DNA from: Oribacterium asaccharolyticum ACB7
Lineage (GTDB): Bacteria > Bacillota > Clostridia > Lachnospirales > Lachnospiraceae
Reading direction: 5' to 3'
Assembly: GCF_000238075.1 (NCBI RefSeq)
Contig: NZ_JH414504.1
Coordinates: 354,886-418,885, forward strand
Length of the DNA: 64,000 nucleotides
Part shown: in pieces, positions 18,081 through 27,381 of the stretch
How the letters are laid out: every line of letters starts with the position of its first letter
Position numbering within the stretch: position 1 is the first letter of the stretch
Position numbers and translations under genes: made by a program
The notes under the pieces: model-generated
Database searches by the model: none
Told to the model about the DNA's origin: nothing
Seen by the model: only the letters and a program-made list of their open reading frames with translations

Positions 18081-19271
18081 ATGAAAAAACAAATCAGTTT
18101 TGCCTTAGCGACACTTATGGCTTTGTCCTTAGTGGCTTGTGGCGGGAATACAAAGAGTAGTAATGAAACAAGCGGTACTGCAACTGAGAAAGCGGATGCA
18201 AACGGAAAAGTTTGGAAAATCGGTTCTCAGGGACCCTTAACAGGGGGAGCGGCAGTCTATGGTAACGCTGTAGTGAACGGTGCGGAAATTGCCGTGAATG
18301 AAATCAATGCAAACGGCGGAATCAACGGCTACCAGATTGAATACAAGAAGGCCGATGATGAGCATGATCAGGAAAAGGCTATCAATGCATATAACAGCTT
18401 GAAGGACTGGGGAATGCAGTTCCTTGTAGGACCGACAACTTCTGCACCTGCTATCGCTGTAGGAACAGAGTCCGAGCCGGATAATATGTTTATTCTTTCT
18501 CCGTCGGGTTCCGCTTTGGAAGTAACTGCACCTAAGAATGTCTTCCGTGTATGCTTCTCTGATCCTGCACAAGGAGCGAAGTCTGCACAGTATATCGGTT
18601 CTCATAAGCTGGGAACCAAGATCGGTATCATTTATGATTCTTCTGACGTATATTCTACCGGTGTACATGATTCTTTCAAGGAAGAAGCTCCGAAGCAGGG
18701 ATTAGAAATCGTAGCGGATGAGCAGTTTACCGCGGATTCCAACAAGGATTTCTCCACGCAGTTACAGAAGATGAAGGATTCCGGAGCGGACCTTGTTTTC
18801 TTACCCTTCTACTATACAGAGGCGGCTTTGGTTCTTACCCAGGCCAATACTATGGGATATAAGCCGACCTTCTTCGGATGTGACGGTATGGATGGAATCC
18901 TGAACGTGGAGAATTTTGATACAAAGCTTGCTGAAGGTCTGATGCTTCTGACACCGTTTGCTGCGGATGCTAAAGATGATTTGACCGTAAACTTTGTAAA
19001 GAACTACAAAGAGAAGTATAAGGATACACCGATTCAGTTTGCTGCGGATGCTTATGATGCGGTTTATGCTATTAAAGCTGCCGTTGAGAAAGCAAATCTG
19101 ACACCGGACCAGAGTGTTTCCGAGTTGGGAGATGCTATGGAGAAGGCCATGACGGAGATTTCTTTAGACGGTCTTACCGGTTCCGGTATGAAGTGGGATG
19201 CTTCCGGAGATGTAGATAAAGAGCCGAAGGCTGTTATCATCAAAGACGGAGCATATGTTTCCGCAGAGTAA
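18081..19271 (+). CDS. livK: branched-chain amino-acid type ABC transporter substrate-binding lipoprotein
   Basis: This 396-residue secreted lipoprotein has a signal peptide ending in the lipobox LVAC (Cys 20), a Ser/Thr/Asn spacer, then a type I periplasmic-binding fold (GPLTGGAAVYGNAVVNGAEIAVNEIN, an aligned Leu/Ile/Val-binding signature). It would capture ligand outside the membrane for the permeases encoded next. The family binds leucine, isoleucine or valine, but also other small ligands, so specificity is inferred. A terminator-like hairpin separates it from livH, consistent with excess binding protein over permease. Confidence 0.92.
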   Translation: MKKQISFALATLMALSLVACGGNTKSSNETSGTATEKADANGKVWKIGSQGPLTGGAAVYGNAVVNGAEIAVNEINANGGINGYQIEYKKADDEHDQEKAINAYNSLKDWGMQFLVGPTTSAPAIAVGTESEPDNMFILSPSGSALEVTAPKNVFRVCFSDPAQGAKSAQYIGSHKLGTKIGIIYDSSDVYSTGVHDSFKEEAPKQGLEIVADEQFTADSNKDFSTQLQKMKDSGADLVFLPFYYTEAALVLTQANTMGYKPTFFGCDGMDGILNVENFDTKLAEGLMLLTPFAADAKDDLTVNFVKNYKEKYKDTPIQFAADAYDAVYAIKAAVEKANLTPDQSVSELGDAMEKAMTEISLDGLTGSGMKWDASGDVDKEPKAVIIKDGAYVSAE

Positions 19272-19386
19272 CCCTTTGTAGAGCAAGTTCTTTATATAAA
19301 AAATTTCAGTCAGAGATTTGATTTTCGGCTTGTGTGTTTTTATGTAAATGGATAAAAGCTCCAAGATTTACGTTTTTAGCTATAAG

Positions 19387-19420
19387 GAAAAAGGCAATGC
19401 TTTCGCTTTGCCTTTTTCTT
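19387..19420 (+). terminator. intra-operon attenuating terminator between livK and livH
   Basis: GAAAAAGGCAATGC (19387-19400) pairs with GCTTTGCCTTTTTC (19405-19418) around TTTC with one mismatch. It ends 23 bases before livH. Partial termination here would lower permease and ATPase expression relative to the binding protein. Confidence 0.75.
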
Positions 19421-19442
19421 ACTATGAAGGAGAAATTTTTCT

Positions 19443-20327
19443 ATGATGAGTTTTATTTCATATCTTTTAAGTGGTATAAGCTTAGGCTCTGTCTATGCCA
19501 TTATTGCGCTGGGCTATACCATGGTATATGGAATTGCGAAGATGCTGAATTTTGCACATGGAGACGTACTCATGGTCGGCAGCTATACGGCTTTTATTGC
19601 CTTTAATCAAATGGGCCTTCCTATTCCGCTTGCCGTGCTTCTCAGCATGGCAGTCTGCACGGCGCTCGGTGTTTTAATTGAAAGGATTGCCTATAAGCCG
19701 CTTCGAAATGCAAACGCTCTTGCAGTATTGATTACTGCCATCGGCGTTTCTTATTTGCTCCAGAATCTGGCTTTATTATTATTTAGTGCAAATCCGAAGA
19801 GCTTTACTTCTTTTGTGAAAATTTCTCCGATTAAACTTTCCGGCGGAAATCTTGTGATTTCCGGGGAGACGGTAGTAACTATTATTGTGGGGGCTTTGGT
19901 TGCGGTTTTTCTTCTCCTCTTTATCCATAAAACAAAGGCGGGACAGGCGATGCTTGCCGTTTCCGAGGATAAGGGTGCGGCTAGCCTTATGGGGGTCAAT
20001 GTCAATGCGACCATTGCCATGACTTTTGCTATCGGATCCGCTCTGGCCAGTGTGGCGGGTATTCTGCTGTGCTCGGCTTATCCGAGTTTAACGCCGACTA
20101 CGGGGGCAATGCCCGGTATTAAAGCCTTTGTCGCTGCAGTACTTGGAGGAATCGGATCTATTCCGGGAGCCTTTATCGGCGGCATCTTACTCGGAATTTT
20201 AGAAAACCTGTCCAAGGCTTATATTTCTTCAAAACTGTCTGACGCTATCGTGTTTTCTGTTTTAATTGTAGTTCTCCTGATTAAGCCGACCGGCATTTTA
20301 GGAAAGAAGATTATGGAGAAGGTGTAA
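19443..20327 (+). CDS. livH: branched-chain amino-acid ABC transporter permease LivH
   Basis: This 294-residue inner-membrane permease has about eight hydrophobic segments. Family marks are SLGSVYAIIALGYTMVYGI, LNFAHGDVLMVGSYTAF and the loop block AFVAAVLGGIGSIPGAFIGG that contacts the ATPases. It partners LivM to form the channel. Two adjacent ATG codons at 19443 and 19446 are both possible starts; the RBS AAGGAG precedes them by about ten bases. Confidence 0.94.
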   Translation: MMSFISYLLSGISLGSVYAIIALGYTMVYGIAKMLNFAHGDVLMVGSYTAFIAFNQMGLPIPLAVLLSMAVCTALGVLIERIAYKPLRNANALAVLITAIGVSYLLQNLALLLFSANPKSFTSFVKISPIKLSGGNLVISGETVVTIIVGALVAVFLLLFIHKTKAGQAMLAVSEDKGAASLMGVNVNATIAMTFAIGSALASVAGILLCSAYPSLTPTTGAMPGIKAFVAAVLGGIGSIPGAFIGGILLGILENLSKAYISSKLSDAIVFSVLIVVLLIKPTGILGKKIMEKV

Positions 20328-20328
20328 A

Positions 20329-21387
20329 ATGAATAAAACAAGACTAAAGCAATCGAAAGAGATTTTTCTAAACTACGGGATACTGATTCTCGTTTATCTT
20401 GTGGTACAGTTCTTTTTACAGGCCGGATCCGTTTCTTCTCTCATGAAGGGCCTTTTGGTTCCTCTCTGTATTTATTCTATCCTGGCAATCAGCTTAAACC
20501 TGGTTGTCGGAATATCCGGGGAACTTTCCCTTGGACATGCCGGCTTTATGTGTGTGGGAGCCTTTTCTTCCGCAACCTGTTCCATGCTTTTAAAGGGAAG
20601 CGGACTTCCTCCTATTTTACTTTTTTGTATCGCTCTTTTTGTCGGAGCACTTTCCGCAGGTGTTCTTGGGATTTTAATCGGGATTCCCGTACTTCGTTTG
20701 AAGGGGGACTATCTGGCTATTGTGACCCTGGCCTTCGGTGAGATTATCAAAAACCTCATTAATGCGCTTTATTTTGGCGTGGATAAGGCTGGCTGGCATT
20801 TTTCTTTAAAGGACAGTAACGCGATTTCTTTGGGCGAAGGCGGCACATGGATTATCAAGGGTGCTCAGGGAATAACCGGAACACCGAAATACAGCAATTT
20901 TACAATCGGAATGATTTTACTTATTCTTTCCATGATTTTTATTCAGCATTTTATTCACTCCAGAACAGGACGTGCAGTGATGGCGATTCGTGACAACCGC
21001 ATTGCGGCGGAGAGTATCGGCCTTCCGGTAACCAAATTAAAGTTACTTTGCTTTTCTATTTCTGCAGCCTTTGCCGGTATAGCAGGTGTGCTCTATGCCC
21101 ATAATTTGAGTTCTCTGCAGGCTCTTCCGAAAAACTTCGGCTATAATCAGTCCATTATGATTCTGGTTTTCGTGGTATTGGGCGGAATCGGCAATATGCG
21201 CGGATCCATTCTTGCTGCCGTAGTTTTGACCCTCCTTCCCGAGATGCTTCGTTCTTTAAATGACTATAGAATGCTGATTTATGCAGTAGTCTTAATTCTA
21301 ATGATGCTCTTTACCTCCGCTCCGAGCTTTATTGCCTTTCGGAAGAACATTTTGCAGAAGTTCCGTAAAAAGGAGGTTACAGCATGA
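20329..21387 (+). CDS. livM: branched-chain amino-acid ABC transporter permease LivM
   Basis: This 352-residue polytopic permease is the second channel subunit. Signatures include SLNLVVGISGELSLGHAGFM, GDYLAIVTLAFGEI and the EAA-like loop GRAVMAIRDNRIAAESIGL. It starts one base after the livH stop and its own stop overlaps livG (ATGA), so the permease and ATPase genes are translationally coupled. Confidence 0.94.
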   Translation: MNKTRLKQSKEIFLNYGILILVYLVVQFFLQAGSVSSLMKGLLVPLCIYSILAISLNLVVGISGELSLGHAGFMCVGAFSSATCSMLLKGSGLPPILLFCIALFVGALSAGVLGILIGIPVLRLKGDYLAIVTLAFGEIIKNLINALYFGVDKAGWHFSLKDSNAISLGEGGTWIIKGAQGITGTPKYSNFTIGMILLILSMIFIQHFIHSRTGRAVMAIRDNRIAAESIGLPVTKLKLLCFSISAAFAGIAGVLYAHNLSSLQALPKNFGYNQSIMILVFVVLGGIGNMRGSILAAVVLTLLPEMLRSLNDYRMLIYAVVLILMMLFTSAPSFIAFRKNILQKFRKKEVTA

Positions 21388-22142
21388 ATTTATTAGAAGT
21401 AAATGCCCTCGGGATTTCCTTTGGCGGCCTGAAGGCGGTGGATAATTTTCATATTTCCGTGAAGAAAAATGAACTTTACGGCTTAATCGGACCGAACGGT
21501 GCCGGAAAAACCACGATTTTCAACCTTCTTACGGGGGTATATAAGCCAAATGCGGGAGAAATCCTTTTGAATGGAAAAAATCTGGTGGGAATGAGCTGTA
21601 TTAAGATTAACCATCAGGGAGTGGCAAGAACCTTTCAGAATATTCGTTTGTTTAACAAGCTCTCTGTTTTGGACAATGTGAAAGCAGGCTATTTTGCATC
21701 TCAAAAGTACAGTTTTTTAGACGGAATATTCCGTCTTCCCAATTATTTTAAGAAAGAAAAGACCATGGATGATCTGGCTATGGACTTACTTTCCGTTTTT
21801 CACTTGGAAGACCTGGCCGGGGAATCTGCAGGAAATCTTCCCTATGGAAAACAGCGGAAGCTGGAGATTGCGAGAGCTCTTTCTACAAATCCGTGCCTCC
21901 TTCTTCTCGATGAGCCGGCTGCGGGAATGAATCCGAGTGAGACGGAAGAACTCATGGAAACGATTCGTCTTGTACGAGACCGCTTTGATATGACCGTTTT
22001 ACTCATTGAGCATGATATGAAGCTTGTCTCGGGAATTTGCGACAGACTTACGGTACTCAATTTCGGACAAGTACTGGCAGAGGGAGAAACTGCTGAAGTT
22101 CTGCATGATGAAAAAGTAATTAAAGCCTATTTAGGAGAGTAG
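21384..22142 (+). CDS. livG: branched-chain amino-acid ABC transporter ATPase LivG
   Basis: This 252-residue ATPase has Walker A GPNGAGKTT, a signature segment reading LPYGKQRKLEIARAL (a usual LivG variant of LSGGQ) and Walker B LLLLDEPAAGMN, followed by the LivG/LivF-type end (LTVLNFGQVLAEG). It sits on the cytoplasmic face and drives import with LivF. The RBS AAAGGAGG is strong. Confidence 0.95.
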   Translation: MNLLEVNALGISFGGLKAVDNFHISVKKNELYGLIGPNGAGKTTIFNLLTGVYKPNAGEILLNGKNLVGMSCIKINHQGVARTFQNIRLFNKLSVLDNVKAGYFASQKYSFLDGIFRLPNYFKKEKTMDDLAMDLLSVFHLEDLAGESAGNLPYGKQRKLEIARALSTNPCLLLLDEPAAGMNPSETEELMETIRLVRDRFDMTVLLIEHDMKLVSGICDRLTVLNFGQVLAEGETAEVLHDEKVIKAYLGE

Positions 22143-22143
22143 T

Positions 22144-22857
22144 ATGGGAAAGATACTGGAAGTTAAAAATTTACATGTGCATTACGGCATGATTCATGCA
22201 ATCAAGGGAATTTCCTTCCATGTGAATAAGGGAGAGATTGTCACCTTGATTGGAGCAAACGGCGCGGGAAAAACCAGTACCTTACAGACGGTTACCGGGC
22301 TGATTCCGTCTTCCTCCGGAGAAATTATCTATAATGAAAAACATATTGAAAAGGTTCCGGGACATAAGCTTGTAGAGCGGGGATTAGCCCATGTTCCGGA
22401 GGGAAGAAGAGTCTTTGCCAGTCTTTCCGTTTATCAGAACCTCATGCTGGGAGCCTATACCAGAAAAGATAAGAAAGAAATTGAAGACAGTCTGGAAATG
22501 ATTTATCATCATTTTCCCAGGCTGAAAGAGAGACGAAATCAGGTAGCCGGAACGCTTTCCGGAGGAGAACAGCAGATGCTTGCGATGGGAAGAGCTCTTA
22601 TGTCAAAGCCGGAAATGATTCTTCTGGATGAACCTTCTATGGGGCTTTCTCCCATTTATGTTAATGAAATCTTTTCCCTCATTCAAATGATTCACGATAG
22701 CGGTGTTACGGTGCTTTTAGTAGAGCAAAATGCGAATAAGGCGCTCATGATTGCGGATCGTGCCTATGTACTGGAAACAGGTTCCATTGCCTTGGAAGGT
22801 GATGCAAAACAACTTTTAGAAGATCCAAAGGTCAAGGCTGCCTACCTTTCGGAGTAA
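22144..22857 (+). CDS. livF: branched-chain amino-acid ABC transporter ATPase LivF
   Basis: This 237-residue second ATPase has Walker A GANGAGKTS, signature LSGGEQQMLAMGRAL and Walker B MILLDEPSMGLSP. It lies one base after livG, with AGGAG upstream. The pair LivG/LivF forms the heterodimeric motor typical of this importer class. Confidence 0.95.
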   Translation: MGKILEVKNLHVHYGMIHAIKGISFHVNKGEIVTLIGANGAGKTSTLQTVTGLIPSSSGEIIYNEKHIEKVPGHKLVERGLAHVPEGRRVFASLSVYQNLMLGAYTRKDKKEIEDSLEMIYHHFPRLKERRNQVAGTLSGGEQQMLAMGRALMSKPEMILLDEPSMGLSPIYVNEIFSLIQMIHDSGVTVLLVEQNANKALMIADRAYVLETGSIALEGDAKQLLEDPKVKAAYLSE

Positions 22858-22859
22858 AA

Positions 22860-23414
22860 ATGAGTAAAAAGAGCCTATTGCAATTTTTAATCCTTGTAGT
22901 CCTGATCATCATTTTCGGACTGTGTATAAGCCTTCTTCTTCACAGACAGTGGAAGAGAAGGCTTATGCAGTATGAAACAAAGGGAAACCCGCAACAGGTA
23001 GAAGCCCAGGAAATTCTTCCCGTGGAGGAAGAGGATATAGAGCTTTCGGAAGAAGATAGCGGCTCTTTTTTTCAAAATGAGTTTTCGAAGCTGGAGGAAC
23101 TGGAGAAAGATAAGAATTGGCAAAGAGACTTGCCTTTAAGGAGACGATATGAAAAAATAGCGTCTCTGTATGATGGAGAATTGCAAAGATTGGTATCCTA
23201 TTACGGAAAGCAAATTAAAGGGACAGAAAGAGATAATTTTTTTGCGGAGCAAAGTATCTTTTTAGCGGAAAGATCCAGGGAAAGTAAGAAAGAACTGAGT
23301 CAGGATAAGACGGGTGTAGAGGAAAATATAGATTACTTAAAAAAATATATTGCTTTAACGAAAATGCGCTGTAGTACCATACTGGAGAAGATATCCGCCG
23401 AAAGTGACGACTGA
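22860..23414 (+). CDS. unrecognised single-pass membrane protein at the end of the liv operon
   Basis: This 184-residue protein begins two bases after livF, so it is co-transcribed and probably coupled. One N-terminal hydrophobic helix (about residues 7-28, FLILVVLIIIFGLCISLLLH) is followed by basic residues and then a long, charged, Glu/Lys/Gln-rich helical region suggestive of coiled coil. I see no catalytic motif. It is not part of standard liv systems; position alone hints at a transporter-associated role, but it may just be read through from the operon. Confidence 0.7.
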   Translation: MSKKSLLQFLILVVLIIIFGLCISLLLHRQWKRRLMQYETKGNPQQVEAQEILPVEEEDIELSEEDSGSFFQNEFSKLEELEKDKNWQRDLPLRRRYEKIASLYDGELQRLVSYYGKQIKGTERDNFFAEQSIFLAERSRESKKELSQDKTGVEENIDYLKKYIALTKMRCSTILEKISAESDD

Positions 23415-23479
23415 AGTTTTGTGTTGGAAACTATTTTTATATGAAACTAGGCAAAAGAATTGAGGATTTCATAGTGTCT

Positions 23480-23517
23480 GCGAGAGAAGCATTAAAAAGC
23501 TTTTTCTCGCTGTTTTT
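23480..23517 (+). terminator. Rho-independent terminator of the liv operon
   Basis: GCGAGAGAAGC (23480-23490) pairs with GCTTTTTCTCGC (23499-23510) with one bulge, and TGTTTTT follows. It ends 66 bases after the last gene of the operon. Confidence 0.75.
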
Positions 23518-23546
23518 GCGTATCGGCTTGCTGTTTTTGCGTATTG
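23509..23546 (+). repeat. two tandem copies, 21-bp period, after the liv terminator
   Basis: GCTGTTTTTGCGTATCG (23509-23525) recurs as GCTGTTTTTGCGTATTG (23530-23546) with one difference. The first copy contains the T-run of the terminator, so the downstream half of the terminator is duplicated. Confidence 0.85.
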
Positions 23547-23553
23547 CCTAAGC

Positions 23554-23582
23554 TTGAACTTGCCCTCTAAGTAGGGTATAAT
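23554..23582 (+). promoter_or_regulatory. promoter of alaS
   Basis: TTGAAC (23554-23559), a 17-base spacer and a perfect TATAAT (23577-23582). Transcription would start near 23590, giving a leader of about 95 bases. Confidence 0.7.
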
Positions 23583-23610
23583 TTTGAAGTTTGAATTGAG
23601 AAAGAAAGGG

Positions 23611-23655
23611 ATGGCTTACACGCCATTTCGTAAACGGATATAGCTTTGCTATATC
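23611..23655 (+). promoter_or_regulatory. two leader hairpins upstream of alaS
   Basis: ATGGC pairs with GCCAT around TTACAC (23611-23626), and GATATAGC pairs perfectly with GCTATATC around TTT (23637-23655). Neither is followed by a T-run and no T-box sequence is visible. They may simply shape the leader; regulation of alaS through them is speculative. Confidence 0.4.
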
Positions 23656-23685
23656 TTGTTGAATATACATTTTAGAGGAGAATTT

Positions 23686-26334
23686 ATGGAAAAATACGGT
23701 GTAAATGAATTAAGAAAGATGTTTCTGGACTATTTTAAGGAACAGGATCATCTTATTTTGAAGAGCTTTTCATTGGTTCCCCACAATGATAACAGCTTGC
23801 TTTTAATCAATTCGGGTATGGCTCCCTTAAAGCCCTATTTTACAGGACAGGAGATTCCGCCCAAGAGACGAGTTTCTACCTGCCAGAAGTGTATTCGTAC
23901 CGGCGATATTGAAAATATCGGAAAAACAGCGCGTCACGGTACTTTTTTTGAGATGCTCGGGAACTTCTCTTTCGGTGATTATTTTAAGTCTGAAGCACTG
24001 CATTTTGCTTGGCAGTTCCTAACGGAACGGGTTGGGATTCCGAAGGACCGTCTCTATCCAAGTATTTACCTGGATGATGAAGAGGCTTTCCGTGTGTGGA
24101 CAGAGGAACTCGGTGTTCCTGCAGACCGTGTATACCGTTTTGGAAAGGAAGACAATTTCTGGGAGCACGGTGCCGGTCCTTGCGGTCCTTGTTCGGAGAT
24201 TTACTATGACCGAGGAGAGAAATACGGAACGGGTCCGGAAGATGTTATGGGCGGAGAAGGGGACCGCTTTATTGAGGTATGGAATGTTGTGTTCTCCCAG
24301 TTTAACAACGATGGCCATGGGCATTATACGGATCTGATTCAGAAAAATATTGATACCGGTATGGGACTGGAGAGACTTGCGGTAGTTTGTCAGGATGTTC
24401 CTTCCCTTTTTGATGTGGATACCAATAAGGCTATGATGGAAGAGATTGCGGAACTTTCCCATAAGCATTATCTGGAAAATAAGGAGGATGACGTTTCTTT
24501 CCGTATTATTGCCGACCATGTGAAGAGCTGTACCTTTATGGCGTCGGACGGGATTATGCCTTCCAATGAAGGAAGGGGTTATGTTTTCAGGAGATTGCTA
24601 AGAAGAGCGGCAAGGCACGGAAGAATTTTAGGCATCGAAGGTGCCTTTCTGGCCAGGCTTTCCGAGAAGGCCATTGCGCTTTCTAAGGACGGATACCCAG
24701 AACTGGAAGAGAAGAAGGATATGATTCTTCGTGTGATTTCCGAGGAAGAAGAGAGATTTAATAAGACTATTGACAACGGTCTTGCGATTCTGCAGTCCCT
24801 GATTCAGGATTTACAGAAAAAGAAAGAGAAGACGCTTTCCGGCGAGGAAGCCTTCCGCCTCTATGATACCTACGGATTCCCCTTGGATTTAACAAAGGAA
24901 ATCCTGGAAGATGCCGGAATGGATCTCGATGAAGAAGCCTTCCACAAGGCTATGAAGGTACAAAAGGATACTGCCCGTGCCGCAAGAAAGACAACAAACT
25001 ACATGGGCCGTGATGATATTTACCAGAATCTGGATCCGAGTATCAGTTCGGAGTTCACAGGCTACGACAGACTGGAAGAGGATGCCACGGTACAAGCTTT
25101 GGTGTTCTTATCCGACGAAGAAGGACAGGGCAAGATTTGTGAAAAAATCACAGAGGGACAGAAGGCTGCGATTATTACGGATAAAACCCCATTTTATGCC
25201 ACTATGGGCGGACAGCAGGGCGATCAGGGAGAAATCACCGGAGAGAATTCTTTATTTGTGGTAGATGAAACCATTCATTTACAAGGAGGAAAGATTGCGC
25301 ACCTTGGTGTAATGGAGCAGGGAGAAATCAGTGTAAAGGAAAGGGTTCATCTTTCCGTTGATGAAGAGGCCAGAAATTTAACAGCCAGAAATCATACGGC
25401 TACCCACCTTTTACAAAAGGCATTAAAAACCATTTTAGGACCGCATGTGGAGCAGGCCGGTGCTTACTATGACGATAAGCGTCTTCGTTTTGACTTTACC
25501 CACTTTGCAGCGCTCACAAAAGAGGAGCTGAAGAAAGTCGAAGAGATGGTCAATCAGGAAATTGCAAAGGGAGATTTGGTAAAGACGGAAGAAATGAGCC
25601 TGGAAGACGCAAAGAAGTCCGGTGCAATTGCGCTTTTCGGAGAAAAGTACGGAGACAAGGTACGAGTTGTTTCCGTTGGCGACTATTCTGTAGAGCTTTG
25701 CGGTGGAACCCATGTTTCTCAGTCCGGCAGCATTCAGGGCTTTAAGATTATTTCCGAACAGGGAATTGCAGCCGGTATCAGAAGAATTGAAGCGCTGACT
25801 TCTCAGAATCTTTTTGACTATTTCCAAAAGGAAGAGGAGTTGCTAAAAGAGCTGAGTTCCAAGTTAAAGTCTGACCCCGAGCATTTACTGCAAAGAGTAG
25901 AGAGCTTGGAACAGGAACTGAAATCCAGCAAGTCCGACCTTGATAAGCTTAAGGCTAAGATGGCGAAGGAGGAGATGGGTGAGATGAGTGCGGAAACAGT
26001 GAACGGATGCTCTGTCATCATTAAGGAACTACAGGGAGTGGACAGAAACGGTCTTAGAACCTTGGGAGACAGTTTGAAGGATAAGTATGAGAACGCTTTT
26101 GTACTTCTCATTTCCGTGGAGGACGGAAAACCTGTCCTTATGGCGACAGCCAGTGACGGTGCTGTAAAGAAAGGCGCTCATGCCGGAAATCTGATAAAAG
26201 AGGTTGCTGCAGTACTTGGAGGCGGTGGCGGTGGAAAACCCCAGATGGCACAGGCGGGTGGAAAGGATGTTTCCGCTATACCGCGTGCCTTAGAGAAGGC
26301 AAAGGAACTGATGCAGGCACAATTACAGGGCTGA
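23686..26334 (+). CDS. alaS: alanyl-tRNA synthetase
   Basis: This 882-residue class II synthetase charges tRNA-Ala. The catalytic domain begins VNELRKMFLDYFKEQDHLIL and includes the motif 2 region RRVSTCQKCIRTGDIENIG. The editing domain has the zinc residues of RNHTATHLL and the SVELCGGTHV block, and the C-terminal region ends in an oligomerisation/DHHA1 part with GGGGGGKPQMAQAGG. I chose ATG 23686, eight bases after AGAGGAGA; an in-frame upstream start at 23656 overlaps the leader hairpin and lacks a RBS. Length is normal. Confidence 0.97.
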   Translation: MEKYGVNELRKMFLDYFKEQDHLILKSFSLVPHNDNSLLLINSGMAPLKPYFTGQEIPPKRRVSTCQKCIRTGDIENIGKTARHGTFFEMLGNFSFGDYFKSEALHFAWQFLTERVGIPKDRLYPSIYLDDEEAFRVWTEELGVPADRVYRFGKEDNFWEHGAGPCGPCSEIYYDRGEKYGTGPEDVMGGEGDRFIEVWNVVFSQFNNDGHGHYTDLIQKNIDTGMGLERLAVVCQDVPSLFDVDTNKAMMEEIAELSHKHYLENKEDDVSFRIIADHVKSCTFMASDGIMPSNEGRGYVFRRLLRRAARHGRILGIEGAFLARLSEKAIALSKDGYPELEEKKDMILRVISEEEERFNKTIDNGLAILQSLIQDLQKKKEKTLSGEEAFRLYDTYGFPLDLTKEILEDAGMDLDEEAFHKAMKVQKDTARAARKTTNYMGRDDIYQNLDPSISSEFTGYDRLEEDATVQALVFLSDEEGQGKICEKITEGQKAAIITDKTPFYATMGGQQGDQGEITGENSLFVVDETIHLQGGKIAHLGVMEQGEISVKERVHLSVDEEARNLTARNHTATHLLQKALKTILGPHVEQAGAYYDDKRLRFDFTHFAALTKEELKKVEEMVNQEIAKGDLVKTEEMSLEDAKKSGAIALFGEKYGDKVRVVSVGDYSVELCGGTHVSQSGSIQGFKIISEQGIAAGIRRIEALTSQNLFDYFQKEEELLKELSSKLKSDPEHLLQRVESLEQELKSSKSDLDKLKAKMAKEEMGEMSAETVNGCSVIIKELQGVDRNGLRTLGDSLKDKYENAFVLLISVEDGKPVLMATASDGAVKKGAHAGNLIKEVAAVLGGGGGGKPQMAQAGGKDVSAIPRALEKAKELMQAQLQG

Positions 26335-26340
26335 TGCATT

Positions 26341-27258
26341 ATGGAGGAGCTTACACTCTCTTTTGAAGAAGTTGTACGGAATCTGCACTTTATACCTTAT
26401 ATAGAACAAGAAATTTTGAGGGCATTTTCCCGAAAAGAAAAGTGGATTCAAGAGATAGCCGAAACTGCGTATAGCGGGACAGACTCTGCCTTTCCTTTGT
26501 TGAAGAGAAGACCTTTTACAAGACTTCTGGTGCTTTGTTATTTACTTAAGACTAAGTTTTTTGATTATCAAAAGCTTGGCGCGTCAAAGGAGATAATCTG
26601 GGACACGTTCCAAGATGTCTCCGTTCGATGTAACTTGACATATCAAGCTACAGGAAAGATGGGAATCTCGAAGGAAGAAGTTCTTTGGTTCAATCATATT
26701 ATCTCTACTACCATATTTAAAATCGGGGTATTGCAATATGAAATCACGAAGCTGCAGTATCCCGGTAAAGAGAAGGGTGAACCGTATATGGAAGTCTCAG
26801 TGAAAGGGAAAGCGCTTTTACTGGAAGGATGCGATGTGTTAAGCTGCCATATCCGGCATGGAGTGGAACTGAGTAGCATTGCCGTAGAAGCTTCGTTCCG
26901 GAAAGCTGCAGACTTTTTTAAAGAGCATTATCCTCATACGAACTTCAGGGCCTTTGTTTGTAGCAGCTGGCTGTTGTATCCGCCTATGCTGTCACTTTTA
27001 GGAGAAGAATCAAAAATCAGACAGTTTGCTTTGCGCTTTACGATTATAGCCTCTTGTCCCGATTGCAAGCAGGCAATGGAAAGAATCTTTTCCTACGGCT
27101 CGAAAAGTTTGCCGAAGGAAAAATGGACGAGTTTACAAGTACTCGCTATGCAAAATAAAAAGAGGCTGGGCTATGCAATGGGCGTCATCATGATGAAATC
27201 GGATGTCCAGGGTTCTCCTATTTTTCCGGGAAAGAACGGAACTCTGTGCACTCTGTGA
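26341..27258 (+). CDS. GNAT-like acyltransferase domain protein
   Basis: This 305-residue protein starts six bases after alaS. I recognise the two-part layout of a family usually annotated as acyltransferase domain-containing protein. An N-terminal helical half carries WDTFQDVSVRC and FKIGVLQYEITKLQ, and a GNAT-like C-terminal half carries the block NFRAFVCSSWLLYPPMLSLL and RQFALRF. Substrate and pathway are unknown. The call rests on recall of the family pattern, not on an acetyl-CoA binding motif I could verify. It shares a terminator at 27302 with the convergent surface-protein gene. Confidence 0.6.
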   Translation: MEELTLSFEEVVRNLHFIPYIEQEILRAFSRKEKWIQEIAETAYSGTDSAFPLLKRRPFTRLLVLCYLLKTKFFDYQKLGASKEIIWDTFQDVSVRCNLTYQATGKMGISKEEVLWFNHIISTTIFKIGVLQYEITKLQYPGKEKGEPYMEVSVKGKALLLEGCDVLSCHIRHGVELSSIAVEASFRKAADFFKEHYPHTNFRAFVCSSWLLYPPMLSLLGEESKIRQFALRFTIIASCPDCKQAMERIFSYGSKSLPKEKWTSLQVLAMQNKKRLGYAMGVIMMKSDVQGSPIFPGKNGTLCTL

Positions 27259-27301
27259 GCAATGCCTGTTAAGAAGAATAGGGTCCTATAACTTGAAGAA
27301 T

Positions 27302-27335
27302 AGAAAAACCGTATCCTCAAGGATACGGTTTTTCT
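27302..27335. terminator. bidirectional terminator between convergent genes
   Basis: A perfect 15-bp stem, AGAAAAACCGTATCC with GGATACGGTTTTTCT, closes on the loop TCAA. With A and T tracts on both sides it works for both strands, ending the alaS unit and the minus-strand surface-protein gene. Confidence 0.9.
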
Positions 27336-27381
27336 GTTTTTAACAAGTGTCCATTGCAAAACATGCGTCAACCCGTTTTAT

